Position numbers and translations under genes: made by a program. Below are positions 1-7,790 of a stretch of DNA of 64,000 nt, in pieces. Under the pieces are notes generated by a model, which worked only from the letters and a program-made list of their open reading frames with translations, was not told the DNA's origin and did no database searches. How positions within the stretch are numbered: the stretch's first letter is position 1; each line of letters starts with the position of its first letter. The stretch covers positions 992,001 to 1,056,000 of the forward strand of contig CAVSNU010000005.1 in the NCBI GenBank assembly GCA_963729445.1, written 5' to 3'. Source of the DNA: JACCZH01 sp963729445 (GTDB lineage: Bacteria; Chloroflexota; Chloroflexia; Thermomicrobiales; CFX8).

Positions 1-49
1 GACTTCCGGATCGAGAGTGATGGTATTTTGAGCCGAATGCACCGCGCAC

Positions 50-238
50 ATGCCATCCTCAGCGGAACGCAGCGGAGTCGAATGGATCATCCCTGACATA
101 CGGGATGTTGAACAGATCCATGCTGTATGTCCTGGTACCACTGAACGTGATGCGCATGGGGTGGAGACGCGTTCCGGCGGATGTAGATTGTGTGGCGAGT
201 GCTTGACTTGCCCGGCTGACGTTGCGATGATCTGCTGA
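50..238 (+). CDS. possible small cysteine-rich protein, unrecognised
   Basis: A 62-codon frame opens with ATG and closes with TGA just before the next gene. Its only notable feature is a C-terminal cluster of closely spaced cysteines (Cys-x2-Cys-x2-Cys-x2-Cys, then one more at the last residue), which recalls an iron-sulfur or zinc site. No convincing ribosome site precedes the ATG and I recognise no family. It lies upstream of an iron-sulfur flavoenzyme cluster, which makes a small iron-sulfur protein or the tail of a frameshifted one conceivable. It may equally be non-coding. Confidence 0.2.
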   Translation: MPSSAERSGVEWIIPDIRDVEQIHAVCPGTTERDAHGVETRSGGCRLCGECLTCPADVAMIC

Positions 239-260
239 CGGTAACCGAGGGGAGAGAACG

Positions 261-602
261 ATGGCGGAGAACGATATCGGCGGGTACCGGATTGAGCGGC
301 ATCCGTTGCTCGGCGAGGCCCCGGCGGGAGAGACCACGAGGGTCATCATCGATGGGCAAGAGCTCTATGGGCTTGTCGGCGAGCCGATCGCGATGACGTT
401 GCTTGCAAACGGTATCAGGACATCTCGGACCATGCCCGGATCAGGGAAGTCGCGTGGCTACTTCTGTGGGGTTGGCCGCTGTCCGGACTGTGCCATGACG
501 GTGAATGGCGAGCTGAATGTGATGACTTGCACGACGCCGCTGCGCCGGGGCATGATCGTCCGGACCCAGCAGGGGCTCGGTAACTGGCAGAAGGACGACT
601 GA
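261..602 (+). CDS. (2Fe-2S)-binding protein, HcnA-like small subunit of a flavin oxidoreductase
   Basis: This 113-residue protein has the plant-type [2Fe-2S] pattern Cys69-x4-Cys74-x2-Cys77-x12-Cys90 and little else, as in the HcnA / sarcosine-oxidase-alpha N-terminal family. Such subunits pass electrons from an FAD subunit during oxidation of an amine or amino acid. A GGGGAGAG ribosome site precedes the ATG. The stop overlaps the next start by one base (TGATG), so it is translationally coupled to the FAD subunit. The substrate is unknown; opine, D-hydroxyproline or glycine-type enzymes all use this trio. The family call is firm, the substrate open. Confidence 0.85.
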   Translation: MAENDIGGYRIERHPLLGEAPAGETTRVIIDGQELYGLVGEPIAMTLLANGIRTSRTMPGSGKSRGYFCGVGRCPDCAMTVNGELNVMTCTTPLRRGMIVRTQQGLGNWQKDD

Positions 603-1552
603 TGCGCACTGATGAGATCGTCGTCGTCGGAGGTGGTCTGGCGGGCGTCTTCGCCGCTCTGACCGCCCGGAATCGCGGCGCAAGCGTGACGTTGATCGAT
701 GAACAGAGCGCCGTTGGTGGCTACATGCGCTGGACGATCGGCGTACAGCACGATCTGCCCCCAGAGCTCGATGGGAAACGCGGATTCGAGCTCGCCGAGA
801 TTGGCTGGAACCTGTTGTACGACGCCGGCGTCAACGTGCAACTTGGTTCGACGGCCTGGGGCCTGTTTGAGGATAACGTGCTTGGCGTCGTGAACCCTGA
901 GGCGTCGTACCAGCTCAAGGCAAACAAGCTCATCGTTGCCTCAGGATCGACCGATGCCGGCGTGCCGTTCCCTGGTTGGGAGCAGGCCGGCGTGATGACT
1001 GCACGGGCGTCCCTGCTCGCGATGAACGTGTATCGTGTGCTGCCCGGCCGCCGGGTTGGCCTGGTTGGCGACGGCGCAGATGGTGCGGAGGTGCGCGAAT
1101 CACTGGAGTTGGCCGGAGCTGAGGTAGTGGTGCACGTGTCAGACCCCCTCACGATCCGGGCGGGAGGCGATGGAGTGCTGGAATGGGTGTCGCGAGGCGA
1201 TGAGCGGTTCGACGTCGATGCGCTCGTGACTGTGTTCGGAGTGCAACCCGATCCTCAGCTGGCGCTTCAGGCACAGGCCGAGATTGGCTATTCGGCCCTC
1301 TCCGGTGTGCATGTGCCACTCCGGCGCGACACGCTCGAGACGTCGCTACCCGGCATCTATGTCATTGGTGATGCCGCGGGGTTGTGCTCAACAGCGGAAG
1401 CGATCGCCGAAGGCGTCGTGGCTGGCGAGGCTGCCGTCGCGGGCGAAGGTCTTGAGGAGGCGCTGGTAATGCTGGCCTCCCAACGCTTTCCCGAGCGGCT
1501 TGCCGAGCTGCGCCGCCTGCAACCATCGATGTCCGCTCGTGATTCCAAGTAA
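602..1552 (+). CDS. FAD/NAD(P)-dependent oxidoreductase, HcnB-like subunit
   Basis: The 316-residue protein begins with a Rossmann FAD motif (VVGGGLAGVFAAL, about residues 8-20) and ends with the second FAD signature (GIYVIGDAAGL) of the pyridine-nucleotide-disulfide oxidoreductase fold. HcnB-type proteins usually carry a C-terminal BFD [2Fe-2S] domain; here that part is a separate downstream gene. With its neighbours it probably forms a membrane-associated or soluble amino acid or amine dehydrogenase. It starts inside the stop codon of the upstream gene. A DAO-type catalytic subunit might lie outside the window. Confidence 0.85.
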   Translation: MRTDEIVVVGGGLAGVFAALTARNRGASVTLIDEQSAVGGYMRWTIGVQHDLPPELDGKRGFELAEIGWNLLYDAGVNVQLGSTAWGLFEDNVLGVVNPEASYQLKANKLIVASGSTDAGVPFPGWEQAGVMTARASLLAMNVYRVLPGRRVGLVGDGADGAEVRESLELAGAEVVVHVSDPLTIRAGGDGVLEWVSRGDERFDVDALVTVFGVQPDPQLALQAQAEIGYSALSGVHVPLRRDTLETSLPGIYVIGDAAGLCSTAEAIAEGVVAGEAAVAGEGLEEALVMLASQRFPERLAELRRLQPSMSARDSK

Positions 1553-1562
1553 AGGTGCATGC

Positions 1563-1859
1563 ATGAACCTCATTGAGATCGTGTCGAAATTGCAGGATGA
1601 AACGCAGGTTTGCCGCTGCGAAGAGATACCCGCGACAGAGATCCGCCAGGCGATCAGCGAGGGTGCGAACACGATGAACGACGTCAAACGCCGGACGCGA
1701 GCCGGGATGGGTGTCTGCCAGGGCATCTTCTGCACAAGGACGATCGCCGCGATGATCCACACCACGGCCGGCGTGCCCCTGGAGAACCTTGTTCCCATGA
1801 CGGCACGGCCACCCGCACGGTTGATCCCCCTGGAGCAGATCGCGGCATCCGAGGAATAG
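1563..1859 (+). CDS. BFD-like [2Fe-2S] protein
   Basis: This 98-residue protein carries Cys17-x-Cys19 (VCRCEE) and Cys52-x4-Cys57 (GVCQGIFC), the four-cysteine pattern of bacterioferritin-associated-ferredoxin-like domains. In HcnB and related enzymes this domain is fused to the FAD subunit; here it is free and follows 10 bases after that gene. I chose the ATG at 1563 rather than an upstream start at 1500 inside the preceding gene, because the family begins shortly before the CxC motif. It is inferred to be the third subunit of the flavoenzyme encoded just upstream. Confidence 0.85.
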   Translation: MNLIEIVSKLQDETQVCRCEEIPATEIRQAISEGANTMNDVKRRTRAGMGVCQGIFCTRTIAAMIHTTAGVPLENLVPMTARPPARLIPLEQIAASEE

Positions 1860-1893
1860 ACGCGGCTTCTTCAGACGTACGAAGGGAGGCCCG

Positions 1894-2187
1894 ATGCGCT
1901 ACAGCAGCCTGACCGACGCCTCTGGACCCGACGTGATTACCCGCGCTGTGGAGACGTTCGGCCCGGCCGGACACGGTCTGCAACTCACCGGGCGGGAGAT
2001 GCTGTCGGCACGCTTCGATAGCCCGGTAGGGCACGTCGCGCTAGAGGTAGCGCGAACGCAGGACGCACGGACCGAGGTCACCATTGAGACGCGGGAGTTC
2101 GACCGCGAAGTCCGGGCCTTCATCACGGGGCTCCCGCGACGGTCGTGGCTGGACAAGGTGTTGAAACGTGGTGTCCGCAAGCGTTAG
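1894..2187 (+). CDS. conserved-looking hypothetical protein
   Basis: A 97-residue protein of unknown family has a very good ribosome site (GGGAGG) seven bases before its ATG. It is mostly polar, with a basic C-terminal tail (KRGVRKR), no signal peptide and no cysteine motif. It follows the flavoenzyme trio by 34 bases and may be its last operon member. Its end overlaps the convergent NAD synthetase gene by four bases. No function can be proposed from sequence. Confidence 0.6.
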   Translation: MRYSSLTDASGPDVITRAVETFGPAGHGLQLTGREMLSARFDSPVGHVALEVARTQDARTEVTIETREFDREVRAFITGLPRRSWLDKVLKRGVRKR

Positions 2188-2915
2188 GCGCTCGACGGAA
2201 CAAACACCGGAGCAAGCTGTCGCTTGTGCGCCGAGGTGTCGACCATGCGACGGACCTTTGCCAGGGTCGGCTCGTCGATGCCATCGGTGTTGCCGGTTTC
2301 GATTGCCTCAAGTGCCCGGTCGAGCGTCTCGTAACTGATGCCCATCTCCGCTTCGTCAGTCTGGCCGGCCCAGAGACCGGCCGAGGGTGCCTTGGAGATA
2401 ATGGGCTCCGGCACGCCGATCTCGCGCGCCAGCTCGCGCACCTGGTGCTTGTAGAGTGAACCGAGCGGCAGCAGGTCGACGCCGCCATCTCCATACTTTG
2501 TGAAGTAACCAATCATCAGCTCGCTCTTGTTGCCGGTGCCGACCACCAGCCGCCCGAGGCTGTTGGCATGGTGGTAGAGACTGATCATGCGTAACCGCGG
2601 CTTGATGTTCGCGTTGGCCATGTCGCTGCCGGGCGGAAGCGTTTCGAGGAAGCGGTCATAGAGGTCCGACAGATCGATCTGGCTCGCCTCGATCCCCCAT
2701 GTTTTTGCGGTTAACCAGGCATGGTCAACGTCCTCCTGGGCTGAATGGCTGGGCAGGATGACGCCGAGCACATTCTCTCTACCCACTGCGCGGGCGCTCA
2801 ACCCTGAGACAACAGCTGAATCGATACCACCGCTCAAGCCCACGACGGCCCCGGTCTGGCCTGCGGCCGCAACGCGCTCTGCGATCCAAGTGGAGATGGC
2901 GTCTGCCAATGACAT
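2184..2915 (-). CDS. nadE: ammonia-dependent NAD+ synthetase
   Basis: NadE adenylates nicotinic acid adenine dinucleotide and amidates it to NAD+ in the cytoplasm. The PP-loop SGGIDSA stands near residue 28, and later motifs (GTGNKSELMIGYFTKYGDGG, APSAGLW) are typical of the family. No glutaminase domain is present, so it should use free ammonia. I chose the ATG at 2915 because AAGGAG lies just upstream and the family begins shortly before the PP-loop; in-frame starts at 3002 and 3056 would add an unconserved extension. At 243 residues it is a normal short NadE. It stands alone, convergent with the hypothetical gene at 1894. Confidence 0.92.
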   Translation of the reverse strand: MSLADAISTWIAERVAAAGQTGAVVGLSGGIDSAVVSGLSARAVGRENVLGVILPSHSAQEDVDHAWLTAKTWGIEASQIDLSDLYDRFLETLPPGSDMANANIKPRLRMISLYHHANSLGRLVVGTGNKSELMIGYFTKYGDGGVDLLPLGSLYKHQVRELAREIGVPEPIISKAPSAGLWAGQTDEAEMGISYETLDRALEAIETGNTDGIDEPTLAKVRRMVDTSAHKRQLAPVFVPSSA

Positions 2916-3197
2916 GCGGCGCTCCTTGTGTACCCAACCTCCGATGTTGTGGCAATCGTGCAGGAGATCACCAAGATAGTCAATGTGCAATGTGCGAGCC
3001 ATGAAGACGGGGTCGCGGCCGGACTGCTTGCCGTGCTGCTCGTCGATGCAAGGCAATTATGGGGGCTGCACGCATCCTTTTTGTCGCTCGCTCGTTGTAT
3101 TAGCAAGGGAAAGGAAGCCTGCTTTGGGGGCGGCTTCTGGTGAGGGAATCGGGGACGTATTTACAGCACCGGCCGGCTGGCTCGGGGTTGGAGGACA

Positions 3198-3629
3198 GTG
3201 GTGATCGTCTGGGTAGCGCTTGCCATGGCATTCGGTCTGGCGCTCCTGTCACTTCGAACGATGGCACATGCGTTTGGCGCATCGGTTGGGCCTGCCCCAA
3301 CGATGCCCATGAGCCGCGTACACAGCGCGCCGCCAGCCCGCCACGAGCAGTTCGGCAAGGGGCAGGTATGGATGATGTGCGTCGAGATCGCATTCTCGGC
3401 CGGGATTACGCTGATGATCCTGGGGCTCGCGTTTGCCGCGGCCATGCCGGGCCATTTGCTGGTAGGCGCTTTGCTGGCCCAGGTTGCAGTGGTTGGGTCG
3501 CTGGTCGCTCCAGTCTACGTACTGAACGTTGGCAGCGTGGGCATTCGCCCAGCCGCGATTGCCCTGGGCGTCGCCCAGCTGGGCCACGCTGTCTTCTTTA
3601 TCCGGGCGTTTCAGGCGCTGCTCGGGTAG
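3198..3629 (+). CDS. small integral membrane protein of unknown function
   Basis: The 143-residue protein has about four hydrophobic segments: one at the N-terminus, two in the middle and one near the C-terminus. A short histidine- and proline-containing loop follows the first. It starts at GTG, with a second GTG next to it, behind TGGAGG. It is convergent with the MBL hydrolase, their stops lying two bases apart. I recognise no family. The hydrophobic pattern and ribosome site support a real gene. Confidence 0.6.
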   Translation: MVIVWVALAMAFGLALLSLRTMAHAFGASVGPAPTMPMSRVHSAPPARHEQFGKGQVWMMCVEIAFSAGITLMILGLAFAAAMPGHLLVGALLAQVAVVGSLVAPVYVLNVGSVGIRPAAIALGVAQLGHAVFFIRAFQALLG

Positions 3630-3631
3630 GT

Positions 3632-4363
3632 TCAAATCTCCGCATTCTTGCCGCCGCGAGGGGGCTTCCAACGGCGTTGGCCTGATTTCCAGTAACGAAT
3701 CAACGTGTCAGGGTCATGGGCATCTTCGAGCCAGGTTTCCGCGGCGATCGTCGTGGGCGCACCGTGGCCCGGATAGAGCGTGGTCGTGCTGGGAAAGTCC
3801 GCCAGGCGACGGATGCTGGTCGCAAGCGCCAGCGGGTCGGATTCGGGTCGCTGAAGGTAACCCGCGCCGCCTTTGAGTAGCGTGTCCCCCGTGAACAGGA
3901 TCTCTTCCTCATCGATCCAGAGGCAGACGCTTCCCGCAGTGTGTCCGGGCGTGTGCACGACGAGAATGTCGACGTCCCCAAGGGAGAGCCGGTCACCGTC
4001 AGCCAGTCGCTGGTCGATACGGACCGGCTCGATCACGAACGGCAGATCGGTCCGGCCGGCCGTCGGGTCGGCAAACAGCGCGGCATCGGCGGGGTGTCCC
4101 GCGACGCGATAACCAATCGCTTGTACTTTTGCGAGGTCCGTGACGTGATCCCAGTGGCCGTGTGTAGCGAGGGCTAGCTGGACAGGCGCATCAAGCTCGT
4201 CCGCGGCCGCGATGGCACCTTTCCAGGCGTCGCGCGGCGCGTCGATCATGAATGACCCGACTCCGGGCACAATCAATGCGTAACACGTCGTTAGCAGCGG
4301 CCCACCAACGAAGCGCTTTATCTCGAACCGTGGCGAACTGATCAACGGCTTCCCCTCTTCCAT
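3632..4363 (-). CDS. metallo-beta-lactamase-fold hydrolase, glyoxalase II-like
   Basis: The 243-residue protein contains the zinc-binding motif His68-x-His70-x-Asp72-His73 (THGHWDH), followed by HTPGHT, FTGDTL and YPGHG, the usual order in MBL-fold hydrolases of the glyoxalase II / hydroxyacylglutathione hydrolase-like group. It should hydrolyse a thioester or related ester in the cytoplasm; the substrate cannot be read from sequence. I use the ATG at 4363; a TTG four codons upstream is an alternative. It lies 18 bases downstream of the ABC-F gene end and may share its transcript. Confidence 0.85.
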   Translation of the reverse strand: MEEGKPLISSPRFEIKRFVGGPLLTTCYALIVPGVGSFMIDAPRDAWKGAIAAADELDAPVQLALATHGHWDHVTDLAKVQAIGYRVAGHPADAALFADPTAGRTDLPFVIEPVRIDQRLADGDRLSLGDVDILVVHTPGHTAGSVCLWIDEEEILFTGDTLLKGGAGYLQRPESDPLALATSIRRLADFPSTTTLYPGHGAPTTIAAETWLEDAHDPDTLIRYWKSGQRRWKPPRGGKNAEI

Positions 4364-4393
4364 CCCTGACGGCAATTGTAACGGCGCCAGGAA

Positions 4394-6043
4394 TTAGCGA
4401 CCGGCTGCCTGGGTCAGCACTGCCCCATTGCCCCGGTTACGATTGAAGTAGGAGAAGTCACCGCGATACTCCCGGACGGTTCCGGCGTCTAGCTCGATGA
4501 TCCGCGTCGCCAGCTTGTCCAGAAAATAACGATCGTGCGAGATCGTCAGAATCGTGCCCTCGAAATCGAGCAGCGCGTCTTCCAGCTCTTCACACGAGGG
4601 GATATCGAGGTTGTTGGTGGGCTCGTCGAGCAGCAGGAAGTTCGCCTTCTGCAGGATCAGCAGCGCGATCTGGAGCCTGCTGCGCTCACCGCCGCTCAGG
4701 TTCTTCACGGCGTTGGTTGCGTCGGTGCGATCGAACATCAGCGTGCTCAAGAACCCGAGCGCCTCAGGCTCGGAGAAGGCTTTGACGCCACGGACGAGCT
4801 CAAGCGGCGACTTGTCGGGGTCCAGCGTCTCCTGTTCCTGACTGTAATACCCCAAGCGTATGGATGGCCCCATGCGGATGATGCCGCTGGTCGGCTCATC
4901 AACTCCCGCGATCATGCGAAAGAGCGTCGTCTTGCCGCTCCCGTTGTCACCGACGATGCCGACACACTCACCGTGCTCGATCATGAGATCGAACGGTCGC
5001 AGCAACTCCCTGGTCTCGAACGATTTCGCGACGCCTTTGAGATCGAGAACGATGCGTCCACCGCGTGAGGTCTGGAAATCCACGTCGATCCGTCTTCGTT
5101 CGAGGCTTGGTTTGGGCTTGCTCTCCAGCTCGCTGCGTTCGATCTCAAGCATGCGGCGCTTGTTGCCGGCACGCCTGGCGAACTTGGGGTTCATGCGTGC
5201 CCACTCGGTCAACTGTTCGGCGGAGCGTTTGAGTTGTTTGAATTCGCGCTCGCGTAGCTCCCGCAGGGCGGCTTCGCGCTCCAGCCGCTCCTGTTTCGCG
5301 ACGAGAAATCCGCTGTAGGCCGTGGGGTAGGAGTAGATCCCTCCGTCCTCCAGCTCGAAGAGCCGGTTGACGGCTTGATCCAGAAAGTAGCGGTCGTGCG
5401 AAATGATCGCGACCGCGCCTCGATGGGCCTTGATATACGCCTGCAGCCAGTCCTTGGCGGTGAAGTCGAGGTGGTTGTCCGGCTCATCGAGCAGCAGGAT
5501 GTCGACATCCTGTAACAAGAGCCGGGCGAGGCCGACGAGTTTCTTCTCGCCTCCGCTCAAGCTTGCGACGGTTTGTTCCCAGCGCTCTTCCCCGAACCCG
5601 AGGCCGGTCAGGACCTCCTCCGCGCGGCTGTCGGCACCATAGCCGCCGAGCGCATCGAACGCTTCCTGGCAGCGCGCATACTCTTCGAGCACGGCGTCAA
5701 ACTCGTCGCCGTCGGCGGTCTGCATCTGCGCTTCGAGTGCTCGCATGCGTACTTCGATGTCGGCTGCTGCCGCTGACGCCTGCTTCACCGCACCGATGAT
5801 CGAGACTCCCGGTGCGAAGGATGGTTCCTGTTCGAGCATGCCAACGATCGTGTTGCGGCGGAAGGTGAGCTCGCCGGAGTCAGGGGTGATCTGGCGTGCG
5901 ATGAGCCGGAAGAGAGTGCTCTTCCCCGCGCCGTTCTCGCCGACCAGAGCGACTCTCTCGCCAGCTCCAATTTCGAAATCAACATTGCTAAAGACCTCGT
6001 TGCCGCCGTGAGCGTAGGTGAGGCCGGACGCTTGCACCAACAT
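4394..6043 (-). CDS. ABC-F family ATPase
   Basis: This 549-residue soluble protein holds two ABC domains in tandem. The first has Walker A GENGAGKST, signature LSGGEKK and LLLDEPDNHLD; the second has GDNGSGKTT, LSGGERSR and LLLDEPTNNLD. A charged linker of Arg- and Glu-rich helices separates them, and there are no membrane segments. This is the ABC-F layout, whose members act on the ribosome (EttA, Uup, antibiotic-resistance types). The exact subtype is uncertain. It starts 131 bases from the divergent UroD-family gene. Confidence 0.93.
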   Translation of the reverse strand: MLVQASGLTYAHGGNEVFSNVDFEIGAGERVALVGENGAGKSTLFRLIARQITPDSGELTFRRNTIVGMLEQEPSFAPGVSIIGAVKQASAAAADIEVRMRALEAQMQTADGDEFDAVLEEYARCQEAFDALGGYGADSRAEEVLTGLGFGEERWEQTVASLSGGEKKLVGLARLLLQDVDILLLDEPDNHLDFTAKDWLQAYIKAHRGAVAIISHDRYFLDQAVNRLFELEDGGIYSYPTAYSGFLVAKQERLEREAALRELREREFKQLKRSAEQLTEWARMNPKFARRAGNKRRMLEIERSELESKPKPSLERRRIDVDFQTSRGGRIVLDLKGVAKSFETRELLRPFDLMIEHGECVGIVGDNGSGKTTLFRMIAGVDEPTSGIIRMGPSIRLGYYSQEQETLDPDKSPLELVRGVKAFSEPEALGFLSTLMFDRTDATNAVKNLSGGERSRLQIALLILQKANFLLLDEPTNNLDIPSCEELEDALLDFEGTILTISHDRYFLDKLATRIIELDAGTVREYRGDFSYFNRNRGNGAVLTQAAGR

Positions 6044-6174
6044 CTAGGTTCCCGCCATTCTGAGCGCGCGTGATAGGGAGAGACGATACATCACACCCGT
6101 TGTGCGTTACCATACAATCGGTCAGGTTGACGTCGGCGCCACTACCGGCATGCAAGCAATTGGGGGAGGAATCA

Positions 6175-7146
6175 ATGCTGGATCTGGGTTTTGAGGAGAT
6201 GACGAAGACTGAGCGGGTAATGGCCGCCGTCGCTGGCGAGGAGGTGGACCGGATTCCGGTGTGCTTCTGGCACCATTTCAAGCCGGCAGGATCGGGCCGC
6301 AGAATGGCGGAAGCAACCCTCGATTTCTTCGAGGCGACCTATGATCTGGACATCATCAAGATCATGCCGGACATCCCATACCCCTTCCCGAAGCGTTCGA
6401 TCCGCGACGTGAACGATTGGACGCTGGTAGAGCCGGTCAATTCCGAGCGATCGCGCTTTTTCAACCAGCGCGCCGTGGCGATTCAAGCGCTTCGGGATGC
6501 AGTTGGGTACGAAACGCCGATCATCATGACGGTCTTTTCTCCGTTGTGCGAAGCGATGTATTTTGCGGAGACCCGTGATCTGCTGTTGGAGCACGCGCAG
6601 GAGTCGCCCGCGCTTGTGCATGAGGCGTTGTCCACGATAGCAGAGAACCTGCGCGCCCACATTCAGGACTGCATGGACGCAGGCGCGGACGGCGTGTTCT
6701 TCGCGTTGCAGGGTTGCACCGACGCCATCATGACGCGCGAACAGTATCGCGAGCTGGGACGACCCTACGATTTGATGGCGCTGCAGGGCGCAAGGGATAG
6801 CTGGCTCAACATCTTACATGTCCACGGTGACCGCGACCTGCATTTCGATGAAGTGCTCGACTACCCGGTGCAGGTGCTGTCCTGGTCCGATCGTCTTGCC
6901 GGCCCGAGCCTCCGGGAGGCGCGCTCGAAGTCGAGCAAGTGCCTGATGGGCGGCTGGCACGAGTTCGGCGCGTTGTCGAATGGGCCGACCGAAGAAATCC
7001 GTGCTGAAGCTGAGGATGCTATCAAACAGACCGGGGGCCGCCGCTTCATTCTGGCGAACGGCTGTTCGGTTCCCGACGATACAGATGAGCAGTGGCTCCA
7101 CGCCGCCCGCGAGATCGTCGACGAGCTTGAGTTGCCGGGAGACTAG
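6175..7146 (+). CDS. uroporphyrinogen decarboxylase family protein
   Basis: The 323-residue protein fits the UroD superfamily TIM barrel. It has the N-terminal VDRIPVCFWHHF segment, a central region with a predicted active-site loop, and a C-terminal NGCSVPDDT motif matching the family's GC-x-P signature. Such proteins include true HemE and corrinoid methyltransferases. The lack of the exact HemE N-terminal arginine motif and the absence of heme genes nearby make a methyltransferase-like or unknown role more likely. GGGGAGGA precedes the chosen ATG; an earlier in-frame start would run into the divergent promoter region. Confidence 0.75.
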   Translation: MLDLGFEEMTKTERVMAAVAGEEVDRIPVCFWHHFKPAGSGRRMAEATLDFFEATYDLDIIKIMPDIPYPFPKRSIRDVNDWTLVEPVNSERSRFFNQRAVAIQALRDAVGYETPIIMTVFSPLCEAMYFAETRDLLLEHAQESPALVHEALSTIAENLRAHIQDCMDAGADGVFFALQGCTDAIMTREQYRELGRPYDLMALQGARDSWLNILHVHGDRDLHFDEVLDYPVQVLSWSDRLAGPSLREARSKSSKCLMGGWHEFGALSNGPTEEIRAEAEDAIKQTGGRRFILANGCSVPDDTDEQWLHAAREIVDELELPGD

Positions 7147-7228
7147 CGGCTGGACTTGAGCTCACGAACTGGAGAGTGAACGGCGCCGGCTGGCAGTCGG
7201 TCTCCGGCATCAACGACAGGTGGTTACC

Positions 7229-7711
7229 ATGTCAAGCAAGACGACGAAAGAACGTGGGGTCATCGTCGCGGTTATCAGCGATGTGTTTTTCGGCATTACG
7301 GTCCGAAACACGATCAAGCGTCTGAACTATGAGCCGCAGATGATCAAGTCAGCCCTGCTCTTGCCCGACACCGTGGCGGTCTACGATCCATCGCTGGTGA
7401 TCGTGGATCTCGGGGTGGTTAACGAAGAGGCGAGCTGGGATCTGATTACGGCGATTCGTGAGAAGGACATTCCAGTGTTGGTCTTCGGCCCGCACAAGGA
7501 TGTCGAAGGGTTACGCGCTGCCAAGCAGGCCGGCGTGTCGCGGGTCGTTGCAAACAGCCAGTTTCATCGCGAAATGGCGATCCTGATTGAACGCTACGTC
7601 AGACCACCGGAGGAGCGAACAGAGGCGGTGCCAGTGAAGAAACCGGAGACGGTACCTCAAGAAGGGACGGAACTGGAGCCGGAGGCTGTGGCGGAGCCCG
7701 AGCAGCCTTAA
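7229..7711 (+). CDS. receiver-like single-domain protein with charged tail
   Basis: Residues about 10-125 follow the alternating pattern of a response-regulator receiver, with a candidate phosphoacceptor Asp60 (LVIVDLGV). However, the acidic pair is reduced to Asp18, the Thr position reads VFGPH, and the conserved Lys position is Ala or Asn (VVANS). It is therefore probably a degenerate receiver. The last 30 residues are Glu/Pro/Val-rich and look disordered. No output domain or kinase is adjacent. The ATG at 7229 is used; a GTG three codons upstream is possible. Confidence 0.6.
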   Translation: MSSKTTKERGVIVAVISDVFFGITVRNTIKRLNYEPQMIKSALLLPDTVAVYDPSLVIVDLGVVNEEASWDLITAIREKDIPVLVFGPHKDVEGLRAAKQAGVSRVVANSQFHREMAILIERYVRPPEERTEAVPVKKPETVPQEGTELEPEAVAEPEQP

Positions 7712-7790
7712 CCCGGGCTGACGTTGAGAAGGATGCCCAGGTCGCAGGGTCGCTCTGGCCATCCCTCTCGATCTGGATACCGCTGTCCGG

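Noticed and set aside
2916..3056. Longer N-terminus of NadE
   Set aside because: The added 47 residues are not family-like and a good AAGGAG site lies before ATG 2915.
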